A stretch of 64,000 nt of DNA from Pseudomonas nitroreducens (GCF_024170165.1 NZ_JALJXP010000006.1:186001-250000), one strand, 5' to 3'. Positions 30,571 to 40,041 are shown, counted from the stretch's first letter. The notes: generated from the letters alone by a model not told the origin. Numbers and translations are program-made.

Positions 30571-31956
30571 GTGAGCGAAACCCCCGCTTCCGCCCTCGAA
30601 TCCCTGTGGCTGTGCGAGGCCGTGCGCCTGCGCGAGGAGCAGGTCGGCCCGCTGGAAGACAGCGAAGCCAACCGCCGCGCCATCGTCAGTGGCGGCGACC
30701 TTGCCCGCCGCCTGCAACAGCGCGCGCTGCTGCTCGCCGAGCGCGACGGCCAGCGCGCCGCGCTGCGCACCTGGGTGCAGGGCTCGCGCCTGGCGCTGTA
30801 CCTGCTGCTGGCGCTGGCACTGTGCAGCGGTGGCGGCCTGGCCTTCGCCGCCCTCGGCGACGGCCTGCGCCCGGTCAACGTGTTCTGGGCCCTGGCCAGC
30901 CTGCTTGGCCTGCACCTGATAACCCTGATCGGCTGGACCATGGCCTTCTTCGCTGGCGGCGAGGCCGCCGGTGCGCTCGGTCGCCTGTGGTTGTGGCTGA
31001 GCGGCAAGCTCGCCCGCGATGCCCACGCCGCCCAGCTGGCGCCCGCGCTGCTGGTGCTGCTGGACCGGCAGAAGCTCTCGCGCTGGGCGCTCGGCCTGCT
31101 GGTCCACGGCCTCTGGTTCGTTGCCCTGGCCAGCGCGCTGGCGGTGATGCTGGCGCTGCTGGCGACGCGGCGCTATGGCTTCGTCTGGGAGACCACCATC
31201 CTCGGCGGCGATACCTTCATCGCCCTGACCCACGGCCTCGGCGCGCTGCCGTCGCTGCTCGGCTTCCCGCAGCCGGATGCCGACCTGGTGCGAGCCAGCG
31301 GCGACGCCCTGGTGGCCAGCGAGAACGCCCGCCACGCCTGGGCCGGCTGGCTGGTGGGCATCCTGCTGGTGTACGGCGTGATGCTGCGCGGCGCGCTGTG
31401 GCTGCTCTGCCTGTGGCGCTGGAAGCGCGGGCGTGCGCAGCTGGCGCTGGATGTCTCGCTGCCCGGCTACGCCCTGCTGCGCGAACGTCTGATGCCGGCC
31501 AGCGAGCGCCTGGGTGTCAGCGATGCTGCGCCAGACGAACTGATCGAACCGCAGGCGCAGGCCCCGGCGACCACCGCCGATGGCGCCGTGCTGGTGTCCA
31601 TCGAACTGCTGGACCGGCCCGGCTGGCCGCCGAAGCTGGCGGAAAGCATCGCCCATGCCGGCGACCTCGACGACGGCGCTCAGCGCCGCCGCCTGCTGGA
31701 ACAACTCACCCGCTACCCGCCGGCGCGCCTGGTGATCGCCTGCGACCCGCGGCGTTCGCCGGATCGCGGCACCCTGGCGCTGATCGCCGAACTGTCGCGC
31801 TGCGCCGCCGCCACCCGCGTCTGGCTGTTGCAGGCGCCGGCCGGTGAGGCGCTGGACGCCGAGCGTCTGGGCGACTGGCACGCCGGCATCGAGCGCCTGC
31901 AATTGCCGCACACCTCGGCGTCGCCGCTGGGCTGGCTGGAGACCGGGCATGACTGA
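30571..31956 (+). CDS. DUF2868 membrane protein
   Basis: This 461-residue integral membrane protein begins at a GTG (30571) with GGAG about 6 bases upstream. Hydrophobic segments include LALYLLLALALCSGGGLAF, FWALASLLGLHLITLIGW, ALGLLVHGLWFVALASALAVMLALL and GWLVGILLVYGVMLRGALWLL. Between the last two is a ~75-residue region (RRYGFVWETTILGGDTFIAL...) that could be periplasmic. The C-terminal ~170 residues are soluble. Together with the GTPase encoded next, this is the DUF2868-DUF3482 pair found in many proteobacteria. The ATGACTGA junction (8-bp overlap) indicates tight translational coupling. Function is unknown; a role in membrane-associated GTPase signalling is only a guess. Confidence 0.8.
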   Translation: MSETPASALESLWLCEAVRLREEQVGPLEDSEANRRAIVSGGDLARRLQQRALLLAERDGQRAALRTWVQGSRLALYLLLALALCSGGGLAFAALGDGLRPVNVFWALASLLGLHLITLIGWTMAFFAGGEAAGALGRLWLWLSGKLARDAHAAQLAPALLVLLDRQKLSRWALGLLVHGLWFVALASALAVMLALLATRRYGFVWETTILGGDTFIALTHGLGALPSLLGFPQPDADLVRASGDALVASENARHAWAGWLVGILLVYGVMLRGALWLLCLWRWKRGRAQLALDVSLPGYALLRERLMPASERLGVSDAAPDELIEPQAQAPATTADGAVLVSIELLDRPGWPPKLAESIAHAGDLDDGAQRRRLLEQLTRYPPARLVIACDPRRSPDRGTLALIAELSRCAAATRVWLLQAPAGEALDAERLGDWHAGIERLQLPHTSASPLGWLETGHD

Positions 31957-33322
31957 TGCGCTGAAACTGGCCGTGGTCGGCCACACCAACGTCGGCAAGA
32001 CCTCCCTGCTGCGCACCCTGACCCGCGACGTGGGCTTCGGCGAGGTATCCCATCGCCCCAGCACCACGCGGCATGTGGAAGGCGCGCGGCTGTCGGTGGA
32101 CGGCGAGCCGCTGCTGGAGCTGTACGACACACCGGGTCTGGAGGATGCCATCGCCCTGCGTGACTTCCTCGACGGCCTGGAGCGCCCCGGTGAACGGCTG
32201 GACGGCCCGGAGAAGCTGCGCCGCTTCCTGGAGGGCAGCGAAGCCCGTGGCCGCTTCGAACAGGAAGCCAAGGTGTTGCGCCAGTTGCTCGCCTCCGACG
32301 CCGGCCTCTATGTGATCGACGCCCGCGAGCCGGTGCTGGCCAAGTACCGCGACGAACTGGCGGTGCTTGCCGCCTGCGCGCGGCCGCTGCTGCCGGTGCT
32401 GAATTTCGTCGCCAGCCCGCAGCACCGCGAGGAGCAGTGGCGCGAGGCGCTGTCCCGCCTGGGCCTGCATGCGCTGGTGCGCTTCGACAGCGTGGCGCCG
32501 CCGCTGGATGGCGAGCGGCGCCTGTACGAAAGCCTGGCGCTGCTGCTGGAGCGCGCCCGCCCGCGGCTGGACCGGCTGGTGGCCGATCACGAGGCCCAGG
32601 CCGTCGCCCGCCGCGAAGCCGGGGCGCGACTGATCGCCGAACTGCTGGTGGATGTCGCCGCCTGCCGCCAGCTGGTGCCCGCGGGTGACGCGGCGGTGCG
32701 CGACGCCACCGAAGCGCTGCGCAATCAGGTGCGCAAGCGCGAAGACAGCTGCGTGAAGGCGCTGCTCAGCCTCTACGCCTTCCGCAAGGACGACGCCCGC
32801 GCTGCCGATCTGCCACTGCTGGATGGGCGCTGGGGCGATGACCTGTTCAACCCGGAAACCCTGCGCCAGCTGGGCATTCGCCTCGGTGGCGGTGTTGCGG
32901 CCGGCGCAGCGGCGGGCGCGGGAATCGACCTGCTGGTGGGTGGCCTGACCCTCGGCGCGGCCACCGCGCTGGGCGCCATCGCCGGCGGCGCCTGGCAGAC
33001 CGTCGGCCATTACGGCCAGCGCCTGCTGGGCAAGCTCAAGGGCAGCCGCGAGCTGTCGGTGGATGACAGCGTGCTGCGCCTGCTGGCGCTGCGCCAGAGG
33101 CAACTGCTGGCGGCCCTGCAGACGCGCGGGCATGCGGCGGTGGAAGCGATCCAGGTGCAGTCGCCCGAAGACAAGCAGTGGCGCGAGGGCAAGTTGCCCG
33201 AGGCCCTGCGCAAGGCGCGGGCGCATCCGGAGTGGTCTGCCCTCAATGGCCGCCGGCGCGGCGAGAAGAGTGAGCGGCAGGAGGCGGTGGCGCAGTTGGC
33301 CACGCATCTGCTCGAGCCTTGA
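31949..33322 (+). CDS. DUF3482 GTPase
   Basis: This 457-residue protein starts with a TrmE/Era-type GTPase domain. The P-loop is VVGHTNVGKTSLLRTL (GHTNVGKT), the switch contains TTRHVEGA, the G3 motif is YDTPGLED (DTPG), and VLNFVAS stands where the G4 NKxD motif is usually found, so base recognition may be unusual. The C-terminal ~240 residues include a glycine- and alanine-rich hydrophobic stretch (LGGGVAAGAAAGAGIDLLVGGLTLGAATALGAIAGG) able to enter a membrane, followed by a soluble tail. It overlaps the end of the DUF2868 gene by 8 bp and is probably made in fixed ratio with it. No biochemical role is established that I know of. Confidence 0.8.
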   Translation: MTDALKLAVVGHTNVGKTSLLRTLTRDVGFGEVSHRPSTTRHVEGARLSVDGEPLLELYDTPGLEDAIALRDFLDGLERPGERLDGPEKLRRFLEGSEARGRFEQEAKVLRQLLASDAGLYVIDAREPVLAKYRDELAVLAACARPLLPVLNFVASPQHREEQWREALSRLGLHALVRFDSVAPPLDGERRLYESLALLLERARPRLDRLVADHEAQAVARREAGARLIAELLVDVAACRQLVPAGDAAVRDATEALRNQVRKREDSCVKALLSLYAFRKDDARAADLPLLDGRWGDDLFNPETLRQLGIRLGGGVAAGAAAGAGIDLLVGGLTLGAATALGAIAGGAWQTVGHYGQRLLGKLKGSRELSVDDSVLRLLALRQRQLLAALQTRGHAAVEAIQVQSPEDKQWREGKLPEALRKARAHPEWSALNGRRRGEKSERQEAVAQLATHLLEP

Positions 33323-33331
33323 GGATCAACC

Positions 33332-33379
33332 TGTAGGAGCGGGCCATGCCCGTGATCGGGGGCATGGCCCGCTCCTACA
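33332..33379. repeat. Perfect 19-bp inverted repeat after the GTPase gene
   Basis: TGTAGGAGCGGGCCATGCC and GGCATGGCCCGCTCCTACA are perfect complements flanking a 10-base loop. It is a variant of the REP-like family elsewhere in the window (same TGTAGGAGCG edge) with a different core. It may also act as a terminator between the convergent GTPase and phosphodiesterase genes. Confidence 0.8.
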
Positions 33380-33388
33380 AGGTCACGC

Positions 33389-33856
33389 TCAGACCAGCGA
33401 CACCATCTCCACCTCGGCCTCACCCTCGCGAACGGTCAGGATCGCCAAGGCAATCGGCAACTTGAACCGCCGCGGCCCGGCGCTGCCCGGATTCAGGTAC
33501 AGCACCCCGTCGCGCACTTCGTTCAGCGGCTTGTGCGAGTGCCCTGCCAGCACCACGTCGATGCCTTCGGCCAGCGGATCGATGGCCAGTTGCTTGAGGT
33601 CGTGGATCAGGTAGAGGCGCAGCCCGCCCAGCTCCAGCCGCAGCGTTTCTGGTAAGGCGGCAGCCCAGTCGTCGGTGTCGTTGTTGCCGCGCACCACGTC
33701 CAGCGGCGCCAGTTCGCGCAGCTGATCGAGCAGCGCGGCGGGGCCGATGTCGCCCAGGTGCAGGATGCGTTCGCAGCCTTGCAGTGCCGCCACCGCTTCG
33801 GGGCGCAGCAGGCCGTGGGTGTCGGCGATGACGCCGATGCGCAGGGAAGTGGTCAT
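33389..33856 (-). CDS. YfcE/MJ0936-type metallophosphoesterase
   Basis: This 155-residue protein is a compact calcineurin-like phosphoesterase. All metal motifs are present: ADTHG (near residue 11), HLGDIG, RGNND and AGHSHKPL, ending in YLNPGSAGPRR. Members of this size hydrolyse small phosphodiesters or nucleotides with Mn2+ or similar metals in the cytoplasm; the natural substrate here is unknown. The start is the ATG at 33856. It is followed at 33905 by the NCS2 permease on the same strand, upstream in transcription, with a hairpin between them, so it may have its own promoter. Confidence 0.87.
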   Translation of the reverse strand: MTTSLRIGVIADTHGLLRPEAVAALQGCERILHLGDIGPAALLDQLRELAPLDVVRGNNDTDDWAAALPETLRLELGGLRLYLIHDLKQLAIDPLAEGIDVVLAGHSHKPLNEVRDGVLYLNPGSAGPRRFKLPIALAILTVREGEAEVEMVSLV

Positions 33857-33872
33857 CCGGGGAGCATAAACG

Positions 33873-33898
33873 ACGACGCCACCCGAAGGTGGCGTCGT
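33873..33898 (-). terminator. Hairpin between the NCS2 permease and phosphoesterase genes
   Basis: ACGACGCCACC-CGAA-GGTGGCGTCGT is a perfect 11-bp stem with a GNRA-like tetraloop, just downstream of the permease stop codon and just upstream of the phosphoesterase start. A weak T-rich run follows on the minus strand (GTTTATG). Confidence 0.7.
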
Positions 33899-33904
33899 GG
33901 CGGT

Positions 33905-35296
33905 TCAGTCGTTGTGCGACGCCCTGACGGCGTCGGACTCGGGCAGGAACCAGTTGAGCAGCAGGGCGCAGATACCGCCGGTGGCGACGCCGGACTCCAG
34001 CACGTTGCGGATCGCGTGGGGCATGTGTGCGAGGAACTCCGGTACCTGGGAGATGCCCAGGCCCAGCGCCAGGCTGACGGCGATGATCAGCAGTGCGCGA
34101 CGGTCCAGGTGGGTGCCGGCGAGGATGTTGATCCCCGAGGCGGCGACCGCGCCGAACATCACCATCACCGCGCCGCCGAGCACCGGCTCGGGCACCGCCT
34201 GGATCACCCCGGCAACGCTGGGGAACAGGCCGAGCACGACGAGCATCGCGGCGATCCACAGGCCGACGTGGCGGCTGGCGACGCCGGTCAGCTGGATCAC
34301 GCCGTTGTTCTGCGCGAACACCGAACTGGGGAAAGTGTTGAACAGACCGGCCAGCAGCGAGTTGGCGCCATTCACCAGCACACCGCCCTTGATGCGCTGC
34401 ATCCACAGCGGGCCTTCGACCGGCTGCTTGGAGATCTTGCTGGTGGCGGTGACGTCACCGATGGCTTCCAGCGAGGTCACCAGGTAGATCACCAGCATCG
34501 GGATGAACAGGCTCCAGGAGAAGCCCAGGCCGAAGTGCAGCGGCACCGGGACCTGGAAGGCCGGCGCCTCGTGCATGCCGGTGAAGTCCAGGCGGCCCAG
34601 GTAGCCGGCCAGCGCGTAGCCCACGGCCAGGGCGATGACGATGGCGCCGCTGCGCATCCACACCACCGGGATGCGGTTGAGGATGACGATGATCGCCAGC
34701 ACCAGACCCGACAGCATCAGGTTCTCGCCGTTGGCGAAGGTGCCGTTGGCCATGGCGGAGAAGCCGCCACCCATGCTGATCAGGCCGACCTTGATCAGGG
34801 TCAGGCCGATCATCAGCACCACGATGCCGGTGACCAGCGGGGTGATCAGGCGCTTCACGAAGGGCAGGATGCGCGACACGCCCATCTCCACGAAGGAGCC
34901 GGCCATGACCACGCCGAAGATGGCTGCCATTACCGCTTCCACCGGGGTGCCGTTCTTCACCATCAGCGCACCGCCGGCGATCAGCGGGCCGACGAAGTTG
35001 AAGCTGGTGCCCTGGACGATCAGCAGGCCCGCGCCGAACGGCCCGAAGCGCTTGCACTGGACGAAGGTGGCGATGCCGGAGATGACCAGCGACATCGACA
35101 CGATCAGGTTGGTGTCGCGCGGCGACACGCCCAGCGCCTGGCAGATCAGCAGGCCGGGGGTGACGATGGGCACGATGATCGCCAGCAGGTGCTGCAGCGC
35201 CGCCAACAGGGCGATGGGCAGGGCGGGGCGGTCTTCCAGGCCGTAGACCAGGTCGGGCTGGTCCTTGGCGGCGGACGGGTTCTCGAGGGAGCTCAT
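33905..35296 (-). CDS. NCS2-family nucleobase permease
   Basis: This 463-residue polytopic inner-membrane transporter belongs to the nucleobase:cation symporter-2 family. The family signature N-x-G-x-x-x-x-T is present as [11 protein letters not shown], and other typical stretches are [18 protein letters not shown] and [13 protein letters not shown]. The N-terminus ([26 protein letters not shown]) fits xanthine/uracil permeases. Within NCS2, the TSLEAIGD segment suggests purines (xanthine or urate) rather than uracil, but specificity cannot be assigned. The start is the ATG at 35296. From memory the orthologue in PAO1 is also near ilvD. Confidence 0.88.
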   Translation of the reverse strand: MSSLENPSAAKDQPDLVYGLEDRPALPIALLAALQHLLAIIVPIVTPGLLICQALGVSPRDTNLIVSMSLVISGIATFVQCKRFGPFGAGLLIVQGTSFNFVGPLIAGGALMVKNGTPVEAVMAAIFGVVMAGSFVEMGVSRILPFVKRLITPLVTGIVVLMIGLTLIKVGLISMGGGFSAMANGTFANGENLMLSGLVLAIIVILNRIPVVWMRSGAIVIALAVGYALAGYLGRLDFTGMHEAPAFQVPVPLHFGLGFSWSLFIPMLVIYLVTSLEAIGDVTATSKISKQPVEGPLWMQRIKGGVLVNGANSLLAGLFNTFPSSVFAQNNGVIQLTGVASRHVGLWIAAMLVVLGLFPSVAGVIQAVPEPVLGGAVMVMFGAVAASGINILAGTHLDRRALLIIAVSLALGLGISQVPEFLAHMPHAIRNVLESGVATGGICALLLNWFLPESDAVRASHND

Positions 35297-35565
35297 GGGC
35301 GGCGGTCCGGGAAAAAAGAGCGCGATTTTACTGGCCCGTGGCGGGATCGCACAGTGCCATGAGGCAAGTCGGGATGAATGGGGAAGGCAGGGTTCCTACG
35401 GCGTCTCCCTGTGGCGGTACCCCGGCGGCTTTCGGCCTGGAAAAAACTGCTGAATTTTCAACAGGGTGCGCGGACGCGTCTGAGTGTGTCGGCCCGCTGG
35501 CGTGGCTTCACTGGAAGGCATCCGGAGCCATTCGGGGTTCCGGCTCAATCCCGAGGGACACGCAA

Positions 35566-36009
35566 ATGCGCAAACAACAAGGTTTCACCCTGATTGAGCT
35601 GATGATCGTGGTGGCGATCATCGGGATTCTGGCTTCGGTTTCGTTGCCGCTGTATTCGGATTACTCCTCCCGCTCGAAAGCCGCAGCGGCGATGGCAGAG
35701 ATCTCCAGCGTGAAGACGGCCGTTGCACTGTGCGTTGCTGATGTGGGTTCGGTGAACGGTTGCGACGCGGGAGCCTATGGAATCCCGAAAGACTTCGATG
35801 AGACCAGCAACATCAAGGGTGAATATTCAGTGAAGGACGGCCTGATCAAGGTCACCACCCGCGCGACCGATAGCGACGGCAAAGAACTGCTGTTGGAAAT
35901 GAAGCCCAAGGACGGAACCAAGGCGAACCTGATCTGGGAGGTTTCAGGCACCATCTGCAACGAAGACCGGGGCATCAAGCCCGGTACAGGGGGATGCGCG
36001 AAGTCCTGA
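35566..36009 (+). CDS. Orphan type IV pilin (PilA-like)
   Basis: This 147-residue protein is a type IVa major-pilin-like subunit. The short leader MRKQQG is followed by [17 protein letters not shown], so prepilin peptidase should cut after Gly6 and Glu at mature position 5 is kept. Residues to ~28 form the hydrophobic assembly helix. Two cysteine pairs are visible: Cys56/Cys66 and Cys131/Cys144. The last pair closes a 12-residue C-terminal loop like the receptor-binding loop of PilA. No other pil gene is nearby. It lies between the NCS2 permease (divergent, 269 bp gap) and convergent ilvD. The frame is open further upstream, but the leader fixes the start at 35566. Confidence 0.88.
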   Translation: MRKQQGFTLIELMIVVAIIGILASVSLPLYSDYSSRSKAAAAMAEISSVKTAVALCVADVGSVNGCDAGAYGIPKDFDETSNIKGEYSVKDGLIKVTTRATDSDGKELLLEMKPKDGTKANLIWEVSGTICNEDRGIKPGTGGCAKS

Positions 36010-36018
36010 TCCGAGCGC

Positions 36019-36054
36019 AATAAAAAAGCCCGGCGAATGCCGGGCTTTTTCATG
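36019..36054. terminator. Bidirectional terminator between the pilin gene and ilvD
   Basis: AAAAAAGCCCGGC-GAAT-GCCGGGCTTTTT is a strong hairpin with A and T flanks between convergent genes. Confidence 0.9.
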
Positions 36055-36066
36055 TCACCGCCAGAC

Positions 36067-37905
36067 TCAACCGTCCAGCAGCGCCTTGTCGCGTACCGCG
36101 CCCTTGTCGGCGCTGGTGGCCAGCAGGGCGTAGGCCTTCAGTGCGGTGCTCACCTTGCGCGCGCGAGGTTGAGCCGGCTTCCAGCCCTTCTTGTCCTGCT
36201 CGGCGCGGCGGGTGGCCAGTTCTTCATCGCTGACCAGCAGGTTGATGCTGCGGTTGGGGATGTCGATCAGCACCTTGTCGCCGTCCTGCACCAGGCCGAT
36301 GGCGCCGCCCGCGGCGGCTTCCGGCGAGGCGTGGCCGATGGACAGGCCCGAGGTACCGCCGGAGAAGCGGCCGTCGGTGAGCAGGGCGCAGTCCTTGCCC
36401 AGGCCCTTGGACTTCAGGTAGCTGGTCGGGTACAGCATTTCCTGCATGCCCGGGCCGCCTTTCGGGCCTTCGTAGCGGATGATCACGATGTCGCCCGGCT
36501 TCACCTCGTCGGCGAGGATGCCCTTCACGGCACCGTCCTGGCTTTCGAAGATCTTCGCGCGGCCTTCGAACACGTGGATGGATTCGTCCACGCCGGCGGT
36601 CTTCACCACGCAACCGTCGAGGGCGATGTTGCCGTACAGCACAGCCAGACCGCCTTCCTGGGAGTAGGCGTGCTCGACGCTGCGGATGCAGCCTTCGGCG
36701 CGGTCAGCGTCGAGGGTGTCCCAGCGGGTGCTCTGGCTGAAGGCGACCTGGGTCGGGATGCCGGCGGGGCCGGCCTTGAAGAAGGTGTGGACCTTCTCGT
36801 CCTGGGTCTGGGTGATGTCCCACTCGGCGATGGCGTCGGCCATGCTCGGGCTGTGCACGGTCGGTACGTCGGTGTGCAGCAGGCCGCCACGGGCCAGTTC
36901 GCCGAGGATGGAGAAGATGCCACCGGCGCGGTGCACGTCTTCCATGTGGTACTTCTGAATGTTCGGCGCGACCTTGCACAGCTGCGGCACCTTGCGCGAC
37001 AGGCGATCGATGTCGCGCAGGTCGAAGGCGATCTCCGCCTCCTGGGCAGCGGCCAGCAGGTGCAGGATGGTGTTGGTCGAACCGCCCATGGCGATGTCCA
37101 GGGTCATGGCGTTCTCGAACGCCTTGAAGCTGGCGACATTGCGCGGCAGCACGGACTCGTCGCCTTCGCCGTAGTAGCGCTGGCACAGCTCGACGGCCAG
37201 GCGGCCGGCGCGCAGGAACAGCTGCTCACGGTCGGCGTGGGTGGCCAGGGTCGAACCGTTGCCCGGCAGGGAAAGCCCTAAGGCTTCGGTCAGGCAATTC
37301 ATCGAGTTGGCGGTGAACATGCCGGAGCAGGAGCCGCAGGTCGGGCAGGCGCTGCGCTCGTACTCGGCGACCTTCTCGTCGGAGCAGGAGTCGTCGGCGG
37401 CCACCACCATGGCGTCGACCAGGTCCAGGCCGTGGCTGGCCAGCTTGGTCTTGCCGGCTTCCATCGGGCCGCCGGAGACGAACACCACCGGAATGTTCAG
37501 GCGCAGGGCGGCCATCAGCATGCCGGGGGTGATCTTGTCGCAGTTGGAGATGCAGACGATGGCGTCGGCGCAGTGGGCGTTGACCATGTATTCCACGGAG
37601 TCGGCGATGATCTCGCGCGACGGCAGGGAATAGAGCATGCCGTCGTGGCCCATGGCGATGCCGTCGTCCACGGCGATGGTGTTGAATTCCTTGGCCACGC
37701 CGCCGTGCTTTTCGATCTCGCGGGCGACCAGCTGGCCCAGATCCTTCAGGTGCACGTGGCCGGGCACGAACTGGGTGAAGGAGTTGGCGATGGCGATGAT
37801 CGGCTTCTTGAAGTCTTCGTCCTTCATCCCGGTGGCGCGCCAGAGGGCACGGGCGCCGGCCATGTTGCGGCCGTGGGTGGAGGTTTTCGAGCGGTAATCG
37901 GGCAT
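36067..37905 (-). CDS. ilvD: Dihydroxy-acid dehydratase IlvD
   Basis: This 612-residue iron-sulfur enzyme dehydrates 2,3-dihydroxy acids to 2-keto acids in isoleucine and valine synthesis. The family signature is visible: [22 protein letters not shown] with its cluster cysteines, then [19 protein letters not shown] and the C-terminal [24 protein letters not shown]. The N-terminus [19 protein letters not shown] places the start at 37905. The length matches the long E. coli-type enzyme. The 375-bp gap upstream, divergent from a small exported protein, presumably holds its promoter. No leader-peptide attenuator was spotted. Confidence 0.95.
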   Translation of the reverse strand: MPDYRSKTSTHGRNMAGARALWRATGMKDEDFKKPIIAIANSFTQFVPGHVHLKDLGQLVAREIEKHGGVAKEFNTIAVDDGIAMGHDGMLYSLPSREIIADSVEYMVNAHCADAIVCISNCDKITPGMLMAALRLNIPVVFVSGGPMEAGKTKLASHGLDLVDAMVVAADDSCSDEKVAEYERSACPTCGSCSGMFTANSMNCLTEALGLSLPGNGSTLATHADREQLFLRAGRLAVELCQRYYGEGDESVLPRNVASFKAFENAMTLDIAMGGSTNTILHLLAAAQEAEIAFDLRDIDRLSRKVPQLCKVAPNIQKYHMEDVHRAGGIFSILGELARGGLLHTDVPTVHSPSMADAIAEWDITQTQDEKVHTFFKAGPAGIPTQVAFSQSTRWDTLDADRAEGCIRSVEHAYSQEGGLAVLYGNIALDGCVVKTAGVDESIHVFEGRAKIFESQDGAVKGILADEVKPGDIVIIRYEGPKGGPGMQEMLYPTSYLKSKGLGKDCALLTDGRFSGGTSGLSIGHASPEAAAGGAIGLVQDGDKVLIDIPNRSINLLVSDEELATRRAEQDKKGWKPAQPRARKVSTALKAYALLATSADKGAVRDKALLDG

Positions 37906-38280
37906 GACAGGTTCCTGCGCATCAGGTCACGGTGGGAGTCGATCCGGGTCTTCTATGCGGCGGCGTACAGCGGGTAGGGCTGGCCGGCGAGACCTTGAGC
38001 GGACTCTAAGTCGTATCGTGAGCGCGGTACGCACCGGATGCAAACAGCAGATGGCCTTGCATGGGCGAGGTCGGCGCGGGGCTTGGCGGGGTCACCGCCT
38101 GCTCGGCCGGGGCTCACAGGCCCGCCGGGGGATAAATGGCAGGAATGCCCCGGATTCTACGCCGGCCCTTGCCGCCAGGGAAAGGCTGGTGGTCGGTACA
38201 GGCCATAGACTTTCGCCGTCCTGGCGTGGTCAGAATGGCCATCGACGCTTTTCGGTCCCGTTCGTTGAAGGAGCAACCCC
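37906..38280. other. Divergent intergenic region between ilvD and the small exported-protein gene
   Basis: This 375-bp stretch has no supported gene. The short open frames in it (for example from 37904 on the plus strand) lack ribosome-binding sites and protein-like composition. It should contain the promoters of both flanking genes. I could not place -35/-10 elements with confidence. Confidence 0.4.
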
Positions 38281-38595
38281 ATGAAAGTCACCCGCATCGC
38301 CCTGCTCGCCGCGCTCTTCGCCGGCAGCGTGCAAGCCTCGTCGGATCAGGCCTGGCAGGCGCAGGACAAGCAGCAGCGCGAAGCCTGCCTGGCGCTGAGC
38401 CATCTGCAGAACAAGAAGGTGCTGGGCGCCCCGGTGCTGTTCGATGACAGCGTGGGCTACACGGCGCTGATGATTGGTGGCACCTATGCGCAGAAGCACA
38501 TGAAGGGCAAACCGGGCCGCGAGCTGTGCCTGTTCGAGCGCAAGACCGGCAACGCGGTGATCAGCGAGGCGGATTCGTTGATGCCGATGAAGTAA
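38281..38595 (+). CDS. Small exported protein of unknown function
   Basis: This 104-residue protein has a clean signal peptide (KVTRIALLAALFAGSVQA, cleavage likely before SSDQ). The mature form of ~85 residues has two cysteines (36 and 83 of the precursor) that could form one disulfide in the periplasm. No domain was recognised. The start ATG at 38281 has GAAGGAG upstream. From memory PAO1 carries a similar small conserved protein after ilvD (PA0354). It converges on rlmI, with repeats and a terminator between. Confidence 0.75.
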   Translation: MKVTRIALLAALFAGSVQASSDQAWQAQDKQQREACLALSHLQNKKVLGAPVLFDDSVGYTALMIGGTYAQKHMKGKPGRELCLFERKTGNAVISEADSLMPMK

Positions 38596-38609
38596 TTGCA
38601 GGAGGGCAT

Positions 38610-38689
38610 GGCGGATAAAGCGTTCCGCTTTATGCGCCCTACGCGGCTGCATGCCCGTAGGGCGCATAACGCCACAAGCGTTATCCGCC
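38610..38689. repeat. Palindromic repeat doublet (ATAAAGCG family)
   Basis: Two inverted copies form the doublet: GGCGGATAAAGCGTTCCGC onward to GCGCCCTAC (38610-38642) and GTAGGGCGCATAACGCC onward to GTTATCCGCC (38657-38689). Each copy is internally palindromic and the two face each other. One further copy of the family is at 13285-13317. They were probably dispersed independently of the GCGAGCTTGCTCGC family. Confidence 0.75.
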
Positions 38690-38705
38690 GTCCGCGACTG
38701 CAATG

Positions 38706-38743
38706 AAAAACGGGGCGCTCCCGTCAGGAGGCGCCCCGTTTTT
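38706..38743. terminator. Bidirectional terminator between the small exported-protein gene and rlmI
   Basis: AAAAACGGGGCGC...GCGCCCCGTTTTT is a strong hairpin with A and T flanks between convergent genes. Confidence 0.9.
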
Positions 38744-38757
38744 CGTTCCGCGATGCC

Positions 38758-39954
38758 TTAGCCGTTGGGCAGCAGGCGCACGGTCAGGCTCTTGATGTAG
38801 CGGGTTTCCGGGATCGCCAGGTGCACCGGGTGGTCCGGGCCCTGGCCGCCGCGCTCGAGCAGCTGGATGTTGCGGTCCAGGTGGCGGGCGCTGCCCAGCA
38901 GGATGTTCTGCAGGTCGTCCTCGGGCAGGTGCATGGAGCAGGAGGCGCTGACCAGCACGCCGTCCTTGGACAGCAGGCGCATGGCCTGTTCGTTGAGGCG
39001 GCGGTAGGCGGCCTCGCCGTTCTTCAGGTCCTTCTTGCGCTTGATGAAGGCGGGCGGGTCGGCAACGATCACGTCGAAGCGCTCGTCGGCGGCCTTCAGC
39101 TCGCGCAGGGCGTCGAACACGTCGCCTTCCACGCAGGCCACTTTCTCGGCGAGGCCGTTCAGCGTGGCGTTGCGCTCGACGCCGTCGAGGGCGAAGCCGG
39201 AGGCATCGACGCACATCACTTCGCTGGCGCCGAAGGCCGCGGCCTGGATGCCCCAGCCGCCGATGTAGCTGAACAGGTCGAGCACGCGCTTGCCCTGCAC
39301 GTAGGGCTGCAGGCGGGCGCGGTTCATGCGGTGGTCGTAGAACCAGCCGGTCTTCTGGCCGGCCAGCACCGGGGCTTCGAACTTCACGCCGTTCTCTTCC
39401 AGCGCGACCCACTCCGGGACGTCGCCGTAGGCGTTGGCCACGTAGCGCTCCAGGCCTTCGGCGTCACGGGCGCTGGAGTCGTTCTTCCACAGCACGGCGC
39501 TGGGCTTGAGCACCTGCAGCAGGGCAGCCAGGACGTCGTCGCGGTGCTTCTCCATGGTCGCCGAGGCGAGCTGGACGACCAGCACGTCGCCGAAGCGGTC
39601 GACCACCAGGCCCGGTAGCAGGTCGGAGTCGCCGTAGACCAGGCGGTAGAAGGGCTTGTCGAACAGCCGGTCGCGCAGGCTCAGGGCGACGTTCAGGCGG
39701 TGAACCAGCAGGGATTTGTCGAGAACGTGCTTGGTATCGCGGGAAATCAGGCGGGCACAGATGAGGTTGTTCGGACTCATCGCGACGATGCCCAGCGGCT
39801 TGCCGTTGGCCATTTCGAGGATGGCCTGCTCGCCGGCGCCGAATCCGTTCAGCGGGGTGGCGGCGACGTCCACCTCGTTGCTGTAGACCCACAGGTGGCC
39901 GGCGCGCAGGCGGCGCTCGGCGTTGGCTTTCAGACGCAGGCTGGGCAGGGTCAT
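38758..39954 (-). CDS. rlmI: 23S rRNA m5C1962 methyltransferase RlmI
   Basis: This 398-residue SAM-dependent methyltransferase has an N-terminal PUA-type RNA-binding domain (LRLKANAERRLRAGHLWVYSNEVD) and a Rossmann methyltransferase domain. Motif I is VLDLFSYIGGWGIQAA, the SAM-binding acid is in VMCVDASGFAL, and the catalytic region is VIVADPPAFIKRKKD with SASCSMHLPEDD carrying the cysteine. This matches RlmI (YccW), which methylates C1962 of 23S rRNA. The frame opens at a TTG (39972); the ATG at 39954 with GGAG about 9 bases upstream gives the expected start MTLPSLRLKA. Confidence 0.92.
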   Translation of the reverse strand: MTLPSLRLKANAERRLRAGHLWVYSNEVDVAATPLNGFGAGEQAILEMANGKPLGIVAMSPNNLICARLISRDTKHVLDKSLLVHRLNVALSLRDRLFDKPFYRLVYGDSDLLPGLVVDRFGDVLVVQLASATMEKHRDDVLAALLQVLKPSAVLWKNDSSARDAEGLERYVANAYGDVPEWVALEENGVKFEAPVLAGQKTGWFYDHRMNRARLQPYVQGKRVLDLFSYIGGWGIQAAAFGASEVMCVDASGFALDGVERNATLNGLAEKVACVEGDVFDALRELKAADERFDVIVADPPAFIKRKKDLKNGEAAYRRLNEQAMRLLSKDGVLVSASCSMHLPEDDLQNILLGSARHLDRNIQLLERGGQGPDHPVHLAIPETRYIKSLTVRLLPNG

Positions 39955-40041
39955 GGGGAAGGGCTCCGGCAAAAGAGCGGGATTATAGCGCAGCGGCGCG
40001 CGCCGCCGCTGCGCGGCGCACGGGCTTTTGATCGGCGGCGT

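Noticed and set aside
35400..35565. Sigma-54 promoter (-24/-12) upstream of the orphan pilin
   Set aside because: A GG-N10-GC arrangement with the right spacing was looked for because pilA genes often use it; the nearest candidate (TGGAAAAAACTGC) has the wrong spacing.
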